Positions 8,967-17,095 of a DNA stretch of 64,000 nucleotides are shown one piece after another; the first letter of the stretch is position 1; each line of letters begins with the position of its first letter. Origin of the DNA: Rhodocyclaceae bacterium (GTDB lineage: Bacteria; Pseudomonadota; Gammaproteobacteria; Burkholderiales; Rhodocyclaceae). Location of the stretch: positions 51,922 through 115,921 of the forward strand of contig JALNXH010000010.1 in the NCBI GenBank assembly GCA_023230455.1, read 5' to 3'. Made by a program: the position numbers and the translations under genes. Under the pieces are notes generated by a model. The model did not search any database, was not told the DNA's origin, and saw only the letters and a list, made by a program, of their open reading frames with translations.

Positions 8967-9761
8967 GTGACTCCCATGTCGAAGCGTCGCCGCGGGGAAG
9001 AAGAACAGGAGAACCATGAACGCTGGCTTGTCTCCTACGCCGATTTCATCACCCTGTTGTTTGCCTTCTTCGTTGTCATGTACGCCGTCTCGTCGGTTAA
9101 CGAGGGCAAGTACCGGGTGTTGTCGGATGCGTTGACCTCGGCCTTCACGAACGTTCCCGGAAACACCTCCGGCGCACAGGTGGCGATCAACCCGAATGCG
9201 CCGATGCCGATGGCCATTCCGATGCGTCGGCCCCAACCAGGGGTCAAGAGCGACGAGACGACACGCGTCAATCGGGACAAGATTCGCACCATGGCTAAGG
9301 AAATCAAGGAGGCCCTGGCTCCGCTGGTACGTAACGGGCAAGTACGGGTGACCGAAGGTGCGCGCGGCTTCACCGTCGAAATCAATGCCAGTGTGTTGTT
9401 TGCCCCCGGCGATGCGACCCTTGATCCGCGTGCGGTAAAGGCATTGACGGCGGTGGCGCAGATCCTCGCCGGTGCGACCTTCCCGATCATTGTCGAAGGG
9501 CATACCGACAATATCCCGATCAGTACGCCGCAGTTCCCCTCCAACTGGGAACTTTCGGGCGTGCGGGCGTCGAGCGTGGTGCGGCTTTTTATCGACAACG
9601 GCGTCGATCCGCGGCGCCTCTCCGCCACCGGTTATGCGGATCAGCGGCCGGTGGCCGACAACTTGGATGCCGAAGGGCGGCAGCGCAACCGCCGCGTAGC
9701 GATCAATATCGAATCGCAGAATCCCGACACGCAGGTGGAGTTGAAAGTCGGCGCGGAATAA
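8967..9761 (+). CDS. motD: Flagellar motor protein MotD (MotB family, OmpA-like domain)
   Basis: MotD is the peptidoglycan-anchored partner of MotC. One membrane helix near residues 22-42 (SYADFITLLFAFFVVMYAV) contains the Asp of the ion channel. Residues ~160-255 form an OmpA-like peptidoglycan-binding domain with VEGHTDNIPI, SNWELSGVRASSVVRLF and RRVAINI. A GTG at 8967 and an ATG at 8976 are both possible starts and neither has a good ribosome site; the difference is three residues. It is the last gene of the operon. No strong terminator is visible in the 40 bases before the convergent flgN. Confidence 0.9.
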   Translation: MTPMSKRRRGEEEQENHERWLVSYADFITLLFAFFVVMYAVSSVNEGKYRVLSDALTSAFTNVPGNTSGAQVAINPNAPMPMAIPMRRPQPGVKSDETTRVNRDKIRTMAKEIKEALAPLVRNGQVRVTEGARGFTVEINASVLFAPGDATLDPRAVKALTAVAQILAGATFPIIVEGHTDNIPISTPQFPSNWELSGVRASSVVRLFIDNGVDPRRLSATGYADQRPVADNLDAEGRQRNRRVAINIESQNPDTQVELKVGAE

Positions 9762-9801
9762 GGTCGGGTGCGTATAAAAGCGCCCCTACGGCCAAGTGCG
9801 A

Positions 9802-10299
9802 TCAGGCGCTGCCGAGGATGCGTCCGCCGGTGCTGATCTTGGTCTGGCCGTCCGGGCCATACAGCGCCGCACGCTCGGTGGCCGCCGTCAGTATCTGTAA
9901 TGCCTGGCGGTTTTTCTGCATGCGCTCGACGATCAGTTCACCGTTCAGCGTATTGAGGGCACGGGCCTCGGCGGCCAGGGACAGCAGGGCATTCCAGTCG
10001 GCTGCCGCGGATGCTGGTGCTTGGCGGGTCTTGCTCCAAGCATCCATGCCGGCTTTGCCGCCGGGAGCACCGTTCGCACTCAAAGCTGTGTCCCGCGCAG
10101 CGGCAAGGGTTGCGAGGCGTTCGGCGAGACGTGCCTTTTGTTCGGCCAGAGTCGGAAGTTCGTCAGTCTGATTGGCAACCAGAAACGCCTGTTCGCGGGA
10201 CAGCAACGCCACGAACTGGCGCACCAGCGTCAGTTCTTCAGCGAGCAGCCGGGAGAGTTCGCTTGGTTGTTGCACGCCCGAACCCGATAGCGGGATCAA
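9802..10299 (-). CDS. flgN: Flagellar export chaperone FlgN
   Basis: FlgN is the cytoplasmic chaperone for the hook-junction proteins FlgK and FlgL. The 165-residue product is helical, with heptad-like stretches (SELSRLLAEELTLVRQFVALLSREQAFL, LAEQKARLAERLATLAAARD) and the C-terminal block LNGELIVERMQKNRQALQIL seen in FlgN proteins. Its ATG at 10299 overlaps the flgM stop at 10296 by 4 bases, so the two are co-translated from the sigma-28 promoter upstream of flgM. Confidence 0.9.
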   Translation of the reverse strand: MIPLSGSGVQQPSELSRLLAEELTLVRQFVALLSREQAFLVANQTDELPTLAEQKARLAERLATLAAARDTALSANGAPGGKAGMDAWSKTRQAPASAAADWNALLSLAAEARALNTLNGELIVERMQKNRQALQILTAATERAALYGPDGQTKISTGGRILGSA

Positions 10300-10577
10300 C
10301 GTTCGGAAGTGCCACCCAGCATTTGCCGCACACTTTCGAGCAGACCGTCGGCAATACGTTCCGGGTTGATCTGGAAGCGGCCTTCGGCAATGGCTTGCTT
10401 GATTTCGGCGACGCGGTTAGCGTCGACGACACCGTCGCTACCCTTGAGTTGTGCGGAGGCGGAGGAAATCTGTACCTGCGTGCCCGCCGTAGTCGGTGCG
10501 GCCGATGTTGCAACCGGGGCACGCGAAGCAGCCGGGCGGGGCAGACCCACGGGCTTGGTCGAGTTTTCGATTTTCAC
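10296..10577 (-). CDS. flgM: Anti-sigma-28 factor FlgM
   Basis: FlgM binds FliA and is exported when the hook is finished, releasing late-gene expression. The frame is open from an ATG at 10610, but GTG at 10577 gives the usual N-terminus (VKIENSTKPVG) and has AAAGGA about 9 bases ahead, so I use it; length 93 residues. The C-terminal half has VQISSASAQLKG, VDANRVAEIKQAIAEGRFQINPERIADGLLES, the standard sigma-binding helices. A sigma-28-like promoter sits 39 bases upstream, giving the expected autoregulatory loop. Confidence 0.94.
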   Translation of the reverse strand: MKIENSTKPVGLPRPAASRAPVATSAAPTTAGTQVQISSASAQLKGSDGVVDANRVAEIKQAIAEGRFQINPERIADGLLESVRQMLGGTSER

Positions 10578-10615
10578 GAGGTAGTGTCCTTTCCGCTGCG
10601 GGTGTTCCACCTGTG

Positions 10616-10642
10616 CTTACGGCGGTATTCGGGAAAACTTTA
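10616..10642 (-). promoter_or_regulatory. Sigma-28 (FliA) promoter for flgM-flgN
   Basis: On the minus strand TAAAGTTT (10642-10635), an 11-base spacer and GCCGTAAG (10623-10616) match the sigma-28 consensus TAAAGTTT-N11-GCCGATAA: the -35 is exact and the -10 agrees in its first four bases. It lies 39 bases before the flgM start codon. Confidence 0.75.
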
Positions 10643-10661
10643 GGGCGCGATGCCAATTGTA

Positions 10662-11339
10662 TCAGTAAGACACTTCCACTATGCCAGCGCTTTTCGCGAT
10701 TCCGCTCAGCATTTGACCGTTGTTCAGGCGCACGCGGACCACCTGGCCCTCGCTGGCGGAATTGAGCGCCTGACCTTCGTTGGCGACCTGAAAGCCGGCG
10801 CCGCGCGAAATGACCTTGACGTTCTGCCCTTGTTGCACCACCGGCGTTTGCCTAAGTAGGTCGCTGCGCAGCGGGCGGCCGGCGGCAGCCGGCATGGCCA
10901 AGCTGCGTCCGATTGCCTGTTGTGGGTCGGTCAGCAACGTGGCCGGTAGATCGGTCAGATCGCCGCTCTGGAGCATAACGTCTTGTGCGCCCAGCACTTG
11001 ACCCTGGCTCAGCGATCGGGTGGCAACCAAATAGCTGCCTTGCACTCGGACCTGGGCCTGGACGTAGATTTGCCAGCCCGGGTCGGCGTGGCAGCGTACC
11101 TGTACCGTGGTCCGGCCCCACGCCCTAGCACCCGACGCGAGCGCAGCTTCAAGGGCGACGCAGGGGGCCAGTTGGTTGTTGGGATCGATACTGCGGACTT
11201 CAATGGATGCTTTTCCGGGCAGGCCTCTCGTTTGTATGCGGAGGAAGTCCTCGACCACCAGCTTGACCTGTGCCGGATCCTGCGCGGCGCAGGCAGCAAA
11301 GGCGCTCAATAGCCCGAGCAGGGCGGCAACGAATTTCAT
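10662..11339 (-). CDS. flgA: Flagellar P-ring assembly chaperone FlgA
   Basis: FlgA is a periplasmic chaperone for FlgI during P-ring assembly. The 225 residues start with a Sec signal peptide (MKFVAALLGLLSAFAACAA). The C-terminal two thirds hold the SAF domain and ChapFlgA region, with VATRSLSQGQVLGAQDV, GRSLAMPAAAGRPLRSDLL and VVQQGQNVKVISRGAGFQV, and the usual ending GxAKxxGIVEVxY. It is divergent from flgB, the standard arrangement. I found no clear sigma-54 or sigma-28 site on its own strand. Confidence 0.94.
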   Translation of the reverse strand: MKFVAALLGLLSAFAACAAQDPAQVKLVVEDFLRIQTRGLPGKASIEVRSIDPNNQLAPCVALEAALASGARAWGRTTVQVRCHADPGWQIYVQAQVRVQGSYLVATRSLSQGQVLGAQDVMLQSGDLTDLPATLLTDPQQAIGRSLAMPAAAGRPLRSDLLRQTPVVQQGQNVKVISRGAGFQVANEGQALNSASEGQVVRVRLNNGQMLSGIAKSAGIVEVSY

Positions 11340-11498
11340 GGTGCGATTGAAGCATGCCGACCGGACGCTGGCAAGGATGCCGGACGTGCGTGCGGACTGC
11401 CGGCAATAGTTGCCGCCAACCCGAGCCGCATTGCGCCGAAAACCGAAGAAAACCCGGAAAAAGCCCGCCGTTAAGGCTCTTTCGCCCGTCGTCGAGCT

Positions 11499-11515
11499 TT
11501 GGCACGTTTACTGCA
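11499..11515 (+). promoter_or_regulatory. Sigma-54 promoter of the flgB operon
   Basis: TTGGCACG-TTTA-CTGCA has GG and GC elements ten bases apart (11501-11502 and 11513-11514) and differs from TGGCACG-N4-TTGCA at one base. It lies 36 bases upstream of the flgB ATG. Confidence 0.85.
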
Positions 11516-11550
11516 TTACGGCTGCTGAATGAATTTCTTGAGCGCAAAAA

Positions 11551-11958
11551 ATGATCGATCGACTCGGCAGCGAATTCCAGGTAAAGCAGACCGCTTTGAA
11601 TCTGCGCGCCTATCGCCAGGAAATGATTGCGTCCAACATCGCCAACGGCGATACGCCCCACTACAAGGCCCGCGATCTGGATTTCAAGTCGGCCCTGGCG
11701 AATGCGGTCGGCGGCAAGGGAAGCGCTGCGCTGCCGGTGAGCCGCACCGCGAGCGGCCATCTTGATGGTGCGATTGACGGCGCTTTCGCCGCTGAAGTGC
11801 GCTATCGCAGCGAATATCAGGGGGCGGTCGACGGCAATACCGTAAATATGGATGTCGAACGCGGTGCCTTCGCCGAGAACGCGGTGCAGATGGAGGCCCT
11901 GCTGAGTTTCATCCGCGACGATTTCAAGAAAATGCAGATGGCCATCACCGGCCAGTAA
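11551..11958 (+). CDS. flgB: Flagellar proximal rod protein FlgB
   Basis: FlgB is the rod subunit nearest the MS ring. The product is 135 residues, normal length. It has the Asn-rich rod motif RQEMIASNIANGDTPHYKARDLDFKSAL near the N-terminus and a C-terminal helix (VQMEALLSFIRDDFKKMQMAITGQ). It is the first gene of flgBCDEFGHIJ and is transcribed from the sigma-54 site at 11499. Confidence 0.96.
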   Translation: MIDRLGSEFQVKQTALNLRAYRQEMIASNIANGDTPHYKARDLDFKSALANAVGGKGSAALPVSRTASGHLDGAIDGAFAAEVRYRSEYQGAVDGNTVNMDVERGAFAENAVQMEALLSFIRDDFKKMQMAITGQ

Positions 11959-11970
11959 GGATAAGGCGCC

Positions 11971-12363
11971 ATGTACAACATCTTTTCCATCGCCAGTTCT
12001 GCCCTCTCCGCACAATCGGCGCGATTGAACGCGGTCGCCAGCAATCTGGCCAATGCCGATAGCGTTGCGGGCGCGGACGGCAGTCCCTATCGGGCCAAGC
12101 AAGTGGTGTTTCAGGCCACCGCGATGGGCACGGGGCAGGGCGTGCGGGTCGCCCAGGTGGTCGAAAGCGCCGCACCGTTCCGTATGCAGTACGAACCAAA
12201 GAATCCGGCGGCCAACGCCGATGGCTATGTCTCCATGCCCAACGTGAACGTGGTCGACGAGATGGTGAACATGATTTCCGCCTCGCGCGCCTATCAGACC
12301 AACGCAGAAGTGATGAATACCGCCAAATCACTGATGCTGAAAACCCTGGCGCTTGGGCAGTAA
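11971..12363 (+). CDS. flgC: Flagellar proximal rod protein FlgC
   Basis: FlgC is a second proximal rod subunit. The 130-residue protein has the N-terminal block SALSAQSARLNAVASNLANADSVAGADGSPYRAKQVVF and the C-terminal family signature YVSMPNVNVVDEMVNMISASRAYQTNAEVMNTAKSLM. It lies 12 bases after flgB. Confidence 0.97.
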   Translation: MYNIFSIASSALSAQSARLNAVASNLANADSVAGADGSPYRAKQVVFQATAMGTGQGVRVAQVVESAAPFRMQYEPKNPAANADGYVSMPNVNVVDEMVNMISASRAYQTNAEVMNTAKSLMLKTLALGQ

Positions 12364-12383
12364 GAATACTTAGGAGAATCGAA

Positions 12384-13064
12384 ATGGCCGCGACCAGTGC
12401 AGTCAGCGACAACCCGGCGAGTGCGATCTATTCCGCGCTCAATCCGGCGGCAAAGGCAACGGGCAACAATCAGGTGACGGATCAGCAAAGCCGTTTCCTC
12501 AGGTTGTTGACCACGCAACTGAAAAATCAGGATCCGTTGAATCCGATGGATAACGCCCAGATGACTTCGCAGATGGCACAGATCAGCACGGTGGACGGCA
12601 TCACGCAACTCAACGCCACGTTGCAGAAGTTGATTGGCAATGCCGCCGACACCCAGGTGATGCAGGCGGCTTCGCTGGTCAATCACGGTGTGCTGGTGCC
12701 GGGTGCGAAGCTGGATCTACAGAACGGCAGCGCCTTTGCCGGTGTCGAATTGAGTGGCCCGGCGGATCAGGTGACCGTCACCATCAAAGACGGCAACGGA
12801 CTGGTGATGCGTACGCTCAACCTTGGCGCGATGGCTGCCGGCTCACATCCGTTCAACTGGGATGGCGCGACCGACAGCGGCGCGGCCGCCGCCAACGGCA
12901 ATTATTCCTTCAATGTCGCTGCGGTGCAGGGCGGCAACAAGGTCGAATCCGCGACGCTTGCACTTGGCCTGGTGACCAGCGCCGAGCGTACCAGCGCCGG
13001 GCTGAGCCTTAATGTCGGCAGCCTGGGTGCATTCACCTTGGCCGATGTGCGGCAGATTCTTTGA
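12384..13064 (+). CDS. flgD: Hook assembly scaffold FlgD
   Basis: FlgD caps the growing hook and is discarded when the hook is complete. The 226 residues begin with the Ser/Ala-rich export region and the conserved FLRLLTTQLKNQDPLNPMDNAQMTSQMAQISTVDGI block, followed by the FlgD Ig-like and tudor-like regions (PFNWDGATDSGAAAANGNYSF). TAGGAGA precedes the ATG. It sits between rod and hook genes as in most flg operons. Confidence 0.96.
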   Translation: MAATSAVSDNPASAIYSALNPAAKATGNNQVTDQQSRFLRLLTTQLKNQDPLNPMDNAQMTSQMAQISTVDGITQLNATLQKLIGNAADTQVMQAASLVNHGVLVPGAKLDLQNGSAFAGVELSGPADQVTVTIKDGNGLVMRTLNLGAMAAGSHPFNWDGATDSGAAAANGNYSFNVAAVQGGNKVESATLALGLVTSAERTSAGLSLNVGSLGAFTLADVRQIL

Positions 13065-13092
13065 TAGTACGGACGATTGACGGGAGAAGAGT

Positions 13093-14682
13093 ATGTCATT
13101 CCAACAGGGCTTGAGCGGACTGAACGGAGCGTCCAAGTCGTTGGACGCCATCGGCAACAACGTGGCGAACAGCGGTACGGTAGGTTTCAAGTCGGCGATC
13201 ACCCGGTTTTCGGACGTCTACGCGGCATCGCTTGCGGGCGCCGGCGGCAGCCAGGTGGGAGTCGGCGTCAATGTGAACTCGGTATTCCAGCAATTTACCC
13301 AGGGCAACGTCACTACCAGCAACAACCCGCTGGATCTGGCGGTCAACGGCGCCGGCATGTTTCGCATGTCCAATAGCGGAACCATCAGCTACACGCGCAA
13401 CGGGCAATTCCAGGTCGACAAGAACGGTTTTGTGGTGAACGGCGATGGGTTGCGCCTGACCGGTTATGCGGCCAACGATTCGGGCCAGATCGTGCCGGGC
13501 AGTGTGGTCGACCTGCAACTGAATACGGCGAATATCCCGCCGTCGGCGACCACCTCCAGCCAGATTCAGCTGAATCTCGATTCGCGCGCCACCGCACCGT
13601 CGGCGATGAGCCACGGTACGCTTTCCGGCGGCATCGCGGCCGGCCTGCCGGCTTCGACGACGATCATTGCGGCGCCCGCCGTCGGCGCCAACGACGTGCT
13701 GGATCTGAATATCGACGGCGTGCCGGTGAGCATTACCATCCCCGCCGGCACGTATACGCAGGCGCAGCTTGCCTCGACGGTGGAGGGGTTGATTACCACT
13801 GCGCTCGGAAGTTCGGGGGCGGCGGTGACGGTGACGCTGAGCAGCGCGCCGAGCAATCTGATCATCCAGTCGTCGAGCGTCGGCACGGCGGGCAGCCAGG
13901 GTTCCGGCTCGGCGGTGACGCTGACCGGCGGCACCGCGGCAACGACCCTGCTCGGTGCAGCACCGGTGCCTGTCGCCGGGGCCGACAACTTCACTTCCAG
14001 CAACACGTTGAGCTATACAGCATCCACAGCACAGACCATTTACGACAGCCTGGGCAACCCGCACAACATGACCATGTATATGGTCAAAACGGCATTCGCC
14101 GGTCGTTGGCAGATGTATACCTCGCTCGATGGCGGGGCGACGGCCGGGCCGACGACACTCAACTTCAACACTTCAGGGGCTCTGACTACGACGATGCCGA
14201 TTGCGCAGAGCTTTACGCTGTCCAACGGCTCGGCGTCGCCGCTGGATTTCACGCTCGACCTGACCGGTACCACTCAGTACGGCATCACTTTCGGGGTTAA
14301 CCAGCTGTTACAGGATGGTTTCACCTCCGGCCGACTTTCCGGCGTTGCGGTATCGTCCGACGGCACTATCCAAGGCCGCTACTCCAACGGCAAGTCGCGC
14401 AACATGGGTCAGTTGATCCTGGTTAACTTCAACAACAACAACGGACTGCAGTCGCTCGGCGGCAACCAGTGGGCCGAGACCGCGGACTCCGGCCAGCCGA
14501 TTCCCGGCACTCCGGGGCAGGGTAGCCTGGGCGCGTTACAGTCTGCGGCAGTGGAAGAGTCGAATGTCGATTTGACGGCTGAGCTGGTGAACATGATTAC
14601 CCAGCAGCGGGTCTACCAAGCCAACGCGCAGACCATCAAGACGCAGGACAGCGTGTTGCAGACGCTGGTCAATCTGCGCTGA
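13093..14682 (+). CDS. flgE: Flagellar hook protein FlgE (enlarged)
   Basis: FlgE builds the hook. The ends are canonical: SFQQGLSGLNGASKSLDAIGNNVANSGTVGFK at the start and VDLTAELVNMITQQRVYQANAQTIKTQDSVLQTLVNLR at the end. At 529 residues it is about 100 longer than a typical FlgE. The extra length sits in the surface domain: residues ~200-283 (NDVLDLNIDGVPVSITIPAG, YTQAQLASTVEGLITTAL) resemble the flagellin hypervariable repeat type (Flagellin_IN). It carries one of only four CTGCAG sites I found in the window (14445). Confidence 0.95.
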   Translation: MSFQQGLSGLNGASKSLDAIGNNVANSGTVGFKSAITRFSDVYAASLAGAGGSQVGVGVNVNSVFQQFTQGNVTTSNNPLDLAVNGAGMFRMSNSGTISYTRNGQFQVDKNGFVVNGDGLRLTGYAANDSGQIVPGSVVDLQLNTANIPPSATTSSQIQLNLDSRATAPSAMSHGTLSGGIAAGLPASTTIIAAPAVGANDVLDLNIDGVPVSITIPAGTYTQAQLASTVEGLITTALGSSGAAVTVTLSSAPSNLIIQSSSVGTAGSQGSGSAVTLTGGTAATTLLGAAPVPVAGADNFTSSNTLSYTASTAQTIYDSLGNPHNMTMYMVKTAFAGRWQMYTSLDGGATAGPTTLNFNTSGALTTTMPIAQSFTLSNGSASPLDFTLDLTGTTQYGITFGVNQLLQDGFTSGRLSGVAVSSDGTIQGRYSNGKSRNMGQLILVNFNNNNGLQSLGGNQWAETADSGQPIPGTPGQGSLGALQSAAVEESNVDLTAELVNMITQQRVYQANAQTIKTQDSVLQTLVNLR

Positions 14683-14698
14683 TCGAAAGCCCTAGCCG

Positions 14699-15451
14699 AT
14701 GGATCGCCTGATCTACACAGCAATGACCGGCGCCAGCGGGACGATGTCCCGCCAGGCGGCAGTGGCGCAGAACCTGGCCAATGTCAGCTCCACCGGCTAT
14801 CGCGCCGAAGAGCATCGCCTGCGTGCCGTGCAGGTGAATGCGCATTCCAATCCGGCTGCGCTGCCCACCCGCGCATTTGCTGTGGATGCCAGCACCCACA
14901 CCGACTTCAGCCAGGGGCCGATGCAATTCACCGGCCGCAACCTCGACGTCGCCGTGGAGGGCAGCGGCTGGATCGCACTGGCGATGCCCGACGGTTCGGA
15001 AGCCTATACCCGCAACGGCAATCTCGAACTCAACGTCAATGGCGTGCTACAGACCCGTACCGGGATTCCGGTGATGGGCGATGGCGGACCAATCAGCGTT
15101 CCGCCGGATTCAAAAATCTCCATCGGCAAGGATGGCACCGTCTCGGTGGTACCCGAGACCGGCGCGCAGAATACAGTCAACGCCATCGGCCGCATCAAGG
15201 TGGTCAATCCGCCCGAGGAGACCCTGGTGCGGCGCGAAGACGGCCTGTTCCGCAGCGCCGACGGCGCTGGCCTGCCCAACGACGACAAAGCTAGTCTTGC
15301 CAACGGCTACCTCGAAGGCAGCAACGTCAATCCGGTGGAGCAGATGGTGAGCATGATCTCCCTGGCGCGCCAGTTCGAAATGCAGATGAAGATGATCTCC
15401 ACCGCTGAGCAGAACGACAAGGCGGCAACCCAAGTGATCGCCAACTTTTAG
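14699..15451 (+). CDS. flgF: Flagellar proximal rod protein FlgF
   Basis: FlgF is the rod subunit linking the proximal rod to FlgG. The 250 residues have the paired rod/hook signatures: MTGASGTMSRQAAVAQNLANVSSTGYRAEE at the start, the middle block MPDGSEAYTRNGNLELNVNG, and the ending NVNPVEQMVSMISLARQFEMQMKMISTAEQNDKAATQ. It starts 16 bases after flgE. Confidence 0.95.
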   Translation: MDRLIYTAMTGASGTMSRQAAVAQNLANVSSTGYRAEEHRLRAVQVNAHSNPAALPTRAFAVDASTHTDFSQGPMQFTGRNLDVAVEGSGWIALAMPDGSEAYTRNGNLELNVNGVLQTRTGIPVMGDGGPISVPPDSKISIGKDGTVSVVPETGAQNTVNAIGRIKVVNPPEETLVRREDGLFRSADGAGLPNDDKASLANGYLEGSNVNPVEQMVSMISLARQFEMQMKMISTAEQNDKAATQVIANF

Positions 15452-15460
15452 GACTGAGCC

Positions 15461-16243
15461 ATGATTCGCTCCCTGTGGATTGCCAAGACCGGCCTGGATG
15501 CTCAACAGACGCAGCTCGACGTCATCTCTAACAACCTGGCCAACGTCAGCACCAACGGTTTCAAGCGTTCACGTGCGATCTTCGAGGATCTGCTGTATCA
15601 GACTCTGCGCCAGCCCGGTGCGCAGTCGACCCAGCAGACGACGATTCCCTCCGGCCTGATGTTGGGCGTCGGGGTGCGGCCGATCTCCACCGAACATATC
15701 TTCACCCAAGGCGCCCTGTCGCAGACCGGCAACGCGCTCGATATCGCCATCAACGGCCAGGGCTTTTTCCAGATCCAGATGCCCGACGGCACGCTGGCCT
15801 ACACTCGCGACGGGGCCTTCCAGAAGGACAGCACCGGACAAGTGGTGACCTCCAGCGGCTATCCGCTGTCGCCCGCGCTGACCATTCCCTCGACGGCGAT
15901 CTCGGTCACCATCGCCCGCGACGGTACGGTGTCGATATTGCAGGCCGGATCGTCGACGCCGACGCAGATTGGCAATGTGCAACTGGCCACCTTCGTCAAC
16001 CCGGGCGGCTTGCAGAGCACCGGCGAGAACCTGTTCGTCGAGACCGCCTCGTCCGGCACGCCGACGCCCAATACGCCGGGTTCCAACGGTTCAGGCCTGC
16101 TCAACCAGGGCTATGCCGAGACATCCAACGTCAATGTGGCGGAAGAGCTGGTCAACATGATTCAGACCCAGCGGGCCTATGAAATGAATTCCAAGGCCAT
16201 TTCCACTTCCGACCAGATGCTGGCCCGACTGTCGCAGCTATGA
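15461..16243 (+). CDS. flgG: Flagellar distal rod protein FlgG
   Basis: FlgG forms the distal rod that crosses the periplasm. The length of 260 residues is nearly invariant in the family. It starts MIRSLWIAKTGLDAQQTQLDVISNNLANVSTNGFKRSRAIFEDLLYQ and ends GYAETSNVNVAEELVNMIQTQRAYEMNSKAISTSDQMLARLSQL, both diagnostic. It has an AGGA ribosome site and overlaps flgH by 4 bases. Confidence 0.98.
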   Translation: MIRSLWIAKTGLDAQQTQLDVISNNLANVSTNGFKRSRAIFEDLLYQTLRQPGAQSTQQTTIPSGLMLGVGVRPISTEHIFTQGALSQTGNALDIAINGQGFFQIQMPDGTLAYTRDGAFQKDSTGQVVTSSGYPLSPALTIPSTAISVTIARDGTVSILQAGSSTPTQIGNVQLATFVNPGGLQSTGENLFVETASSGTPTPNTPGSNGSGLLNQGYAETSNVNVAEELVNMIQTQRAYEMNSKAISTSDQMLARLSQL

Positions 16244-16923
16244 GCCTGATCCGCCGATTTAAAATTCTGCTGCTCGGCATTGCTGCGACGGCCGGGCTGG
16301 CCGGGTGCATTACCACCACGCCGCCGACGGCCGTGCATCAGCCGATGACCATGCGCCCCGAGCCGCGGATGAGCGCCGGAGCCGCCAACGGCACCATCTA
16401 CAACGTTGCCAACGCGCGGCCCCTGTTCGAGGATCGGCGCGCCCGCTACGTCGGCGACATCATCACCATCAGCATTGCGGAGAAGGTGCAGGCGTCGAAG
16501 AAATCCGGTACCACCGCAGAGCGCACACAGACGGTGGAAACGGGGATCGATGCGCTCCAAGGTACTCCGTTCAAGGGAGTGGGGAATCTGTCCATCGCTG
16601 CCGACAATACCAACAAGTTCGGCGGCAAGGGCGAGAACAGTTCGACCGCAGACTTCACTTCGACGATTACGGTGACGGTGATTGAGGTGTTGCCCAACGG
16701 CAACCTGTTGGTCTCCGGCGAGAAACAGATCGGTTTGAAGGAAGGCGAGGAATTCATCCGCTTCTCCGGGGTGGTGAATCCGAACACCATCACCACTGCG
16801 AACACCGTGACTTCGACTCAGGTGGCCGATGCGCGCATCGAATACAAGGCCAACGGCTTCCTCGACGAAGCCCAGGTCATGGGCTGGCTGAGCCGATTTT
16901 TCCTCACATTCCTGCCGTTCTAG
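16240..16923 (+). CDS. flgH: Flagellar L-ring lipoprotein FlgH
   Basis: FlgH makes the outer-membrane L ring. The 227-residue precursor has a lipoprotein signal ending LAGC (lipidated Cys at about residue 22). Conserved FlgH blocks follow: NARPLFEDRRARYVGDIITISIAEKVQASKKSGT, NGNLLVSGEKQIGLKEGEEFIRFSGVVNP and the C-terminal GFLDEAQVMGWLSRFFLTFLPF. Its start overlaps flgG (ATGA). The distance to flgI is unusually large (172 bases). Confidence 0.97.
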   Translation: MSLIRRFKILLLGIAATAGLAGCITTTPPTAVHQPMTMRPEPRMSAGAANGTIYNVANARPLFEDRRARYVGDIITISIAEKVQASKKSGTTAERTQTVETGIDALQGTPFKGVGNLSIAADNTNKFGGKGENSSTADFTSTITVTVIEVLPNGNLLVSGEKQIGLKEGEEFIRFSGVVNPNTITTANTVTSTQVADARIEYKANGFLDEAQVMGWLSRFFLTFLPF

Positions 16924-16944
16924 CGGACAACGAGAGGTTGAGAA

Positions 16945-17067
16945 TGAACCACGGGGAACACTGGGGGCACGGGGAGGCTCGAATTTTGGAAACTGCGTTT
17001 ATCGGCAAGCAGGTGCAGGGGTTATTGCGGCGTTTCCCCCGGGTTTCCCCGCGCTTACCGTGGTTGA
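16945..17067. repeat. Imperfect inverted-repeat element between flgH and flgI
   Basis: The outer arms AACCACGG (16947-16954) and CCGTGGTT (17058-17065) are exact inverse copies. Inside each arm the sequence is a run of CGGGG- or CCCCG-type words (ACGGGGAACACTGGGGGCAC; TTTCCCCCGGGTTTCCCCGC). This looks like a small dispersed noncoding element rather than operon spacing. No open frame of interest is inside. Confidence 0.45.
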
Positions 17068-17095
17068 ATTTTCTTGGCGCGAGCGAGGAACAGAC

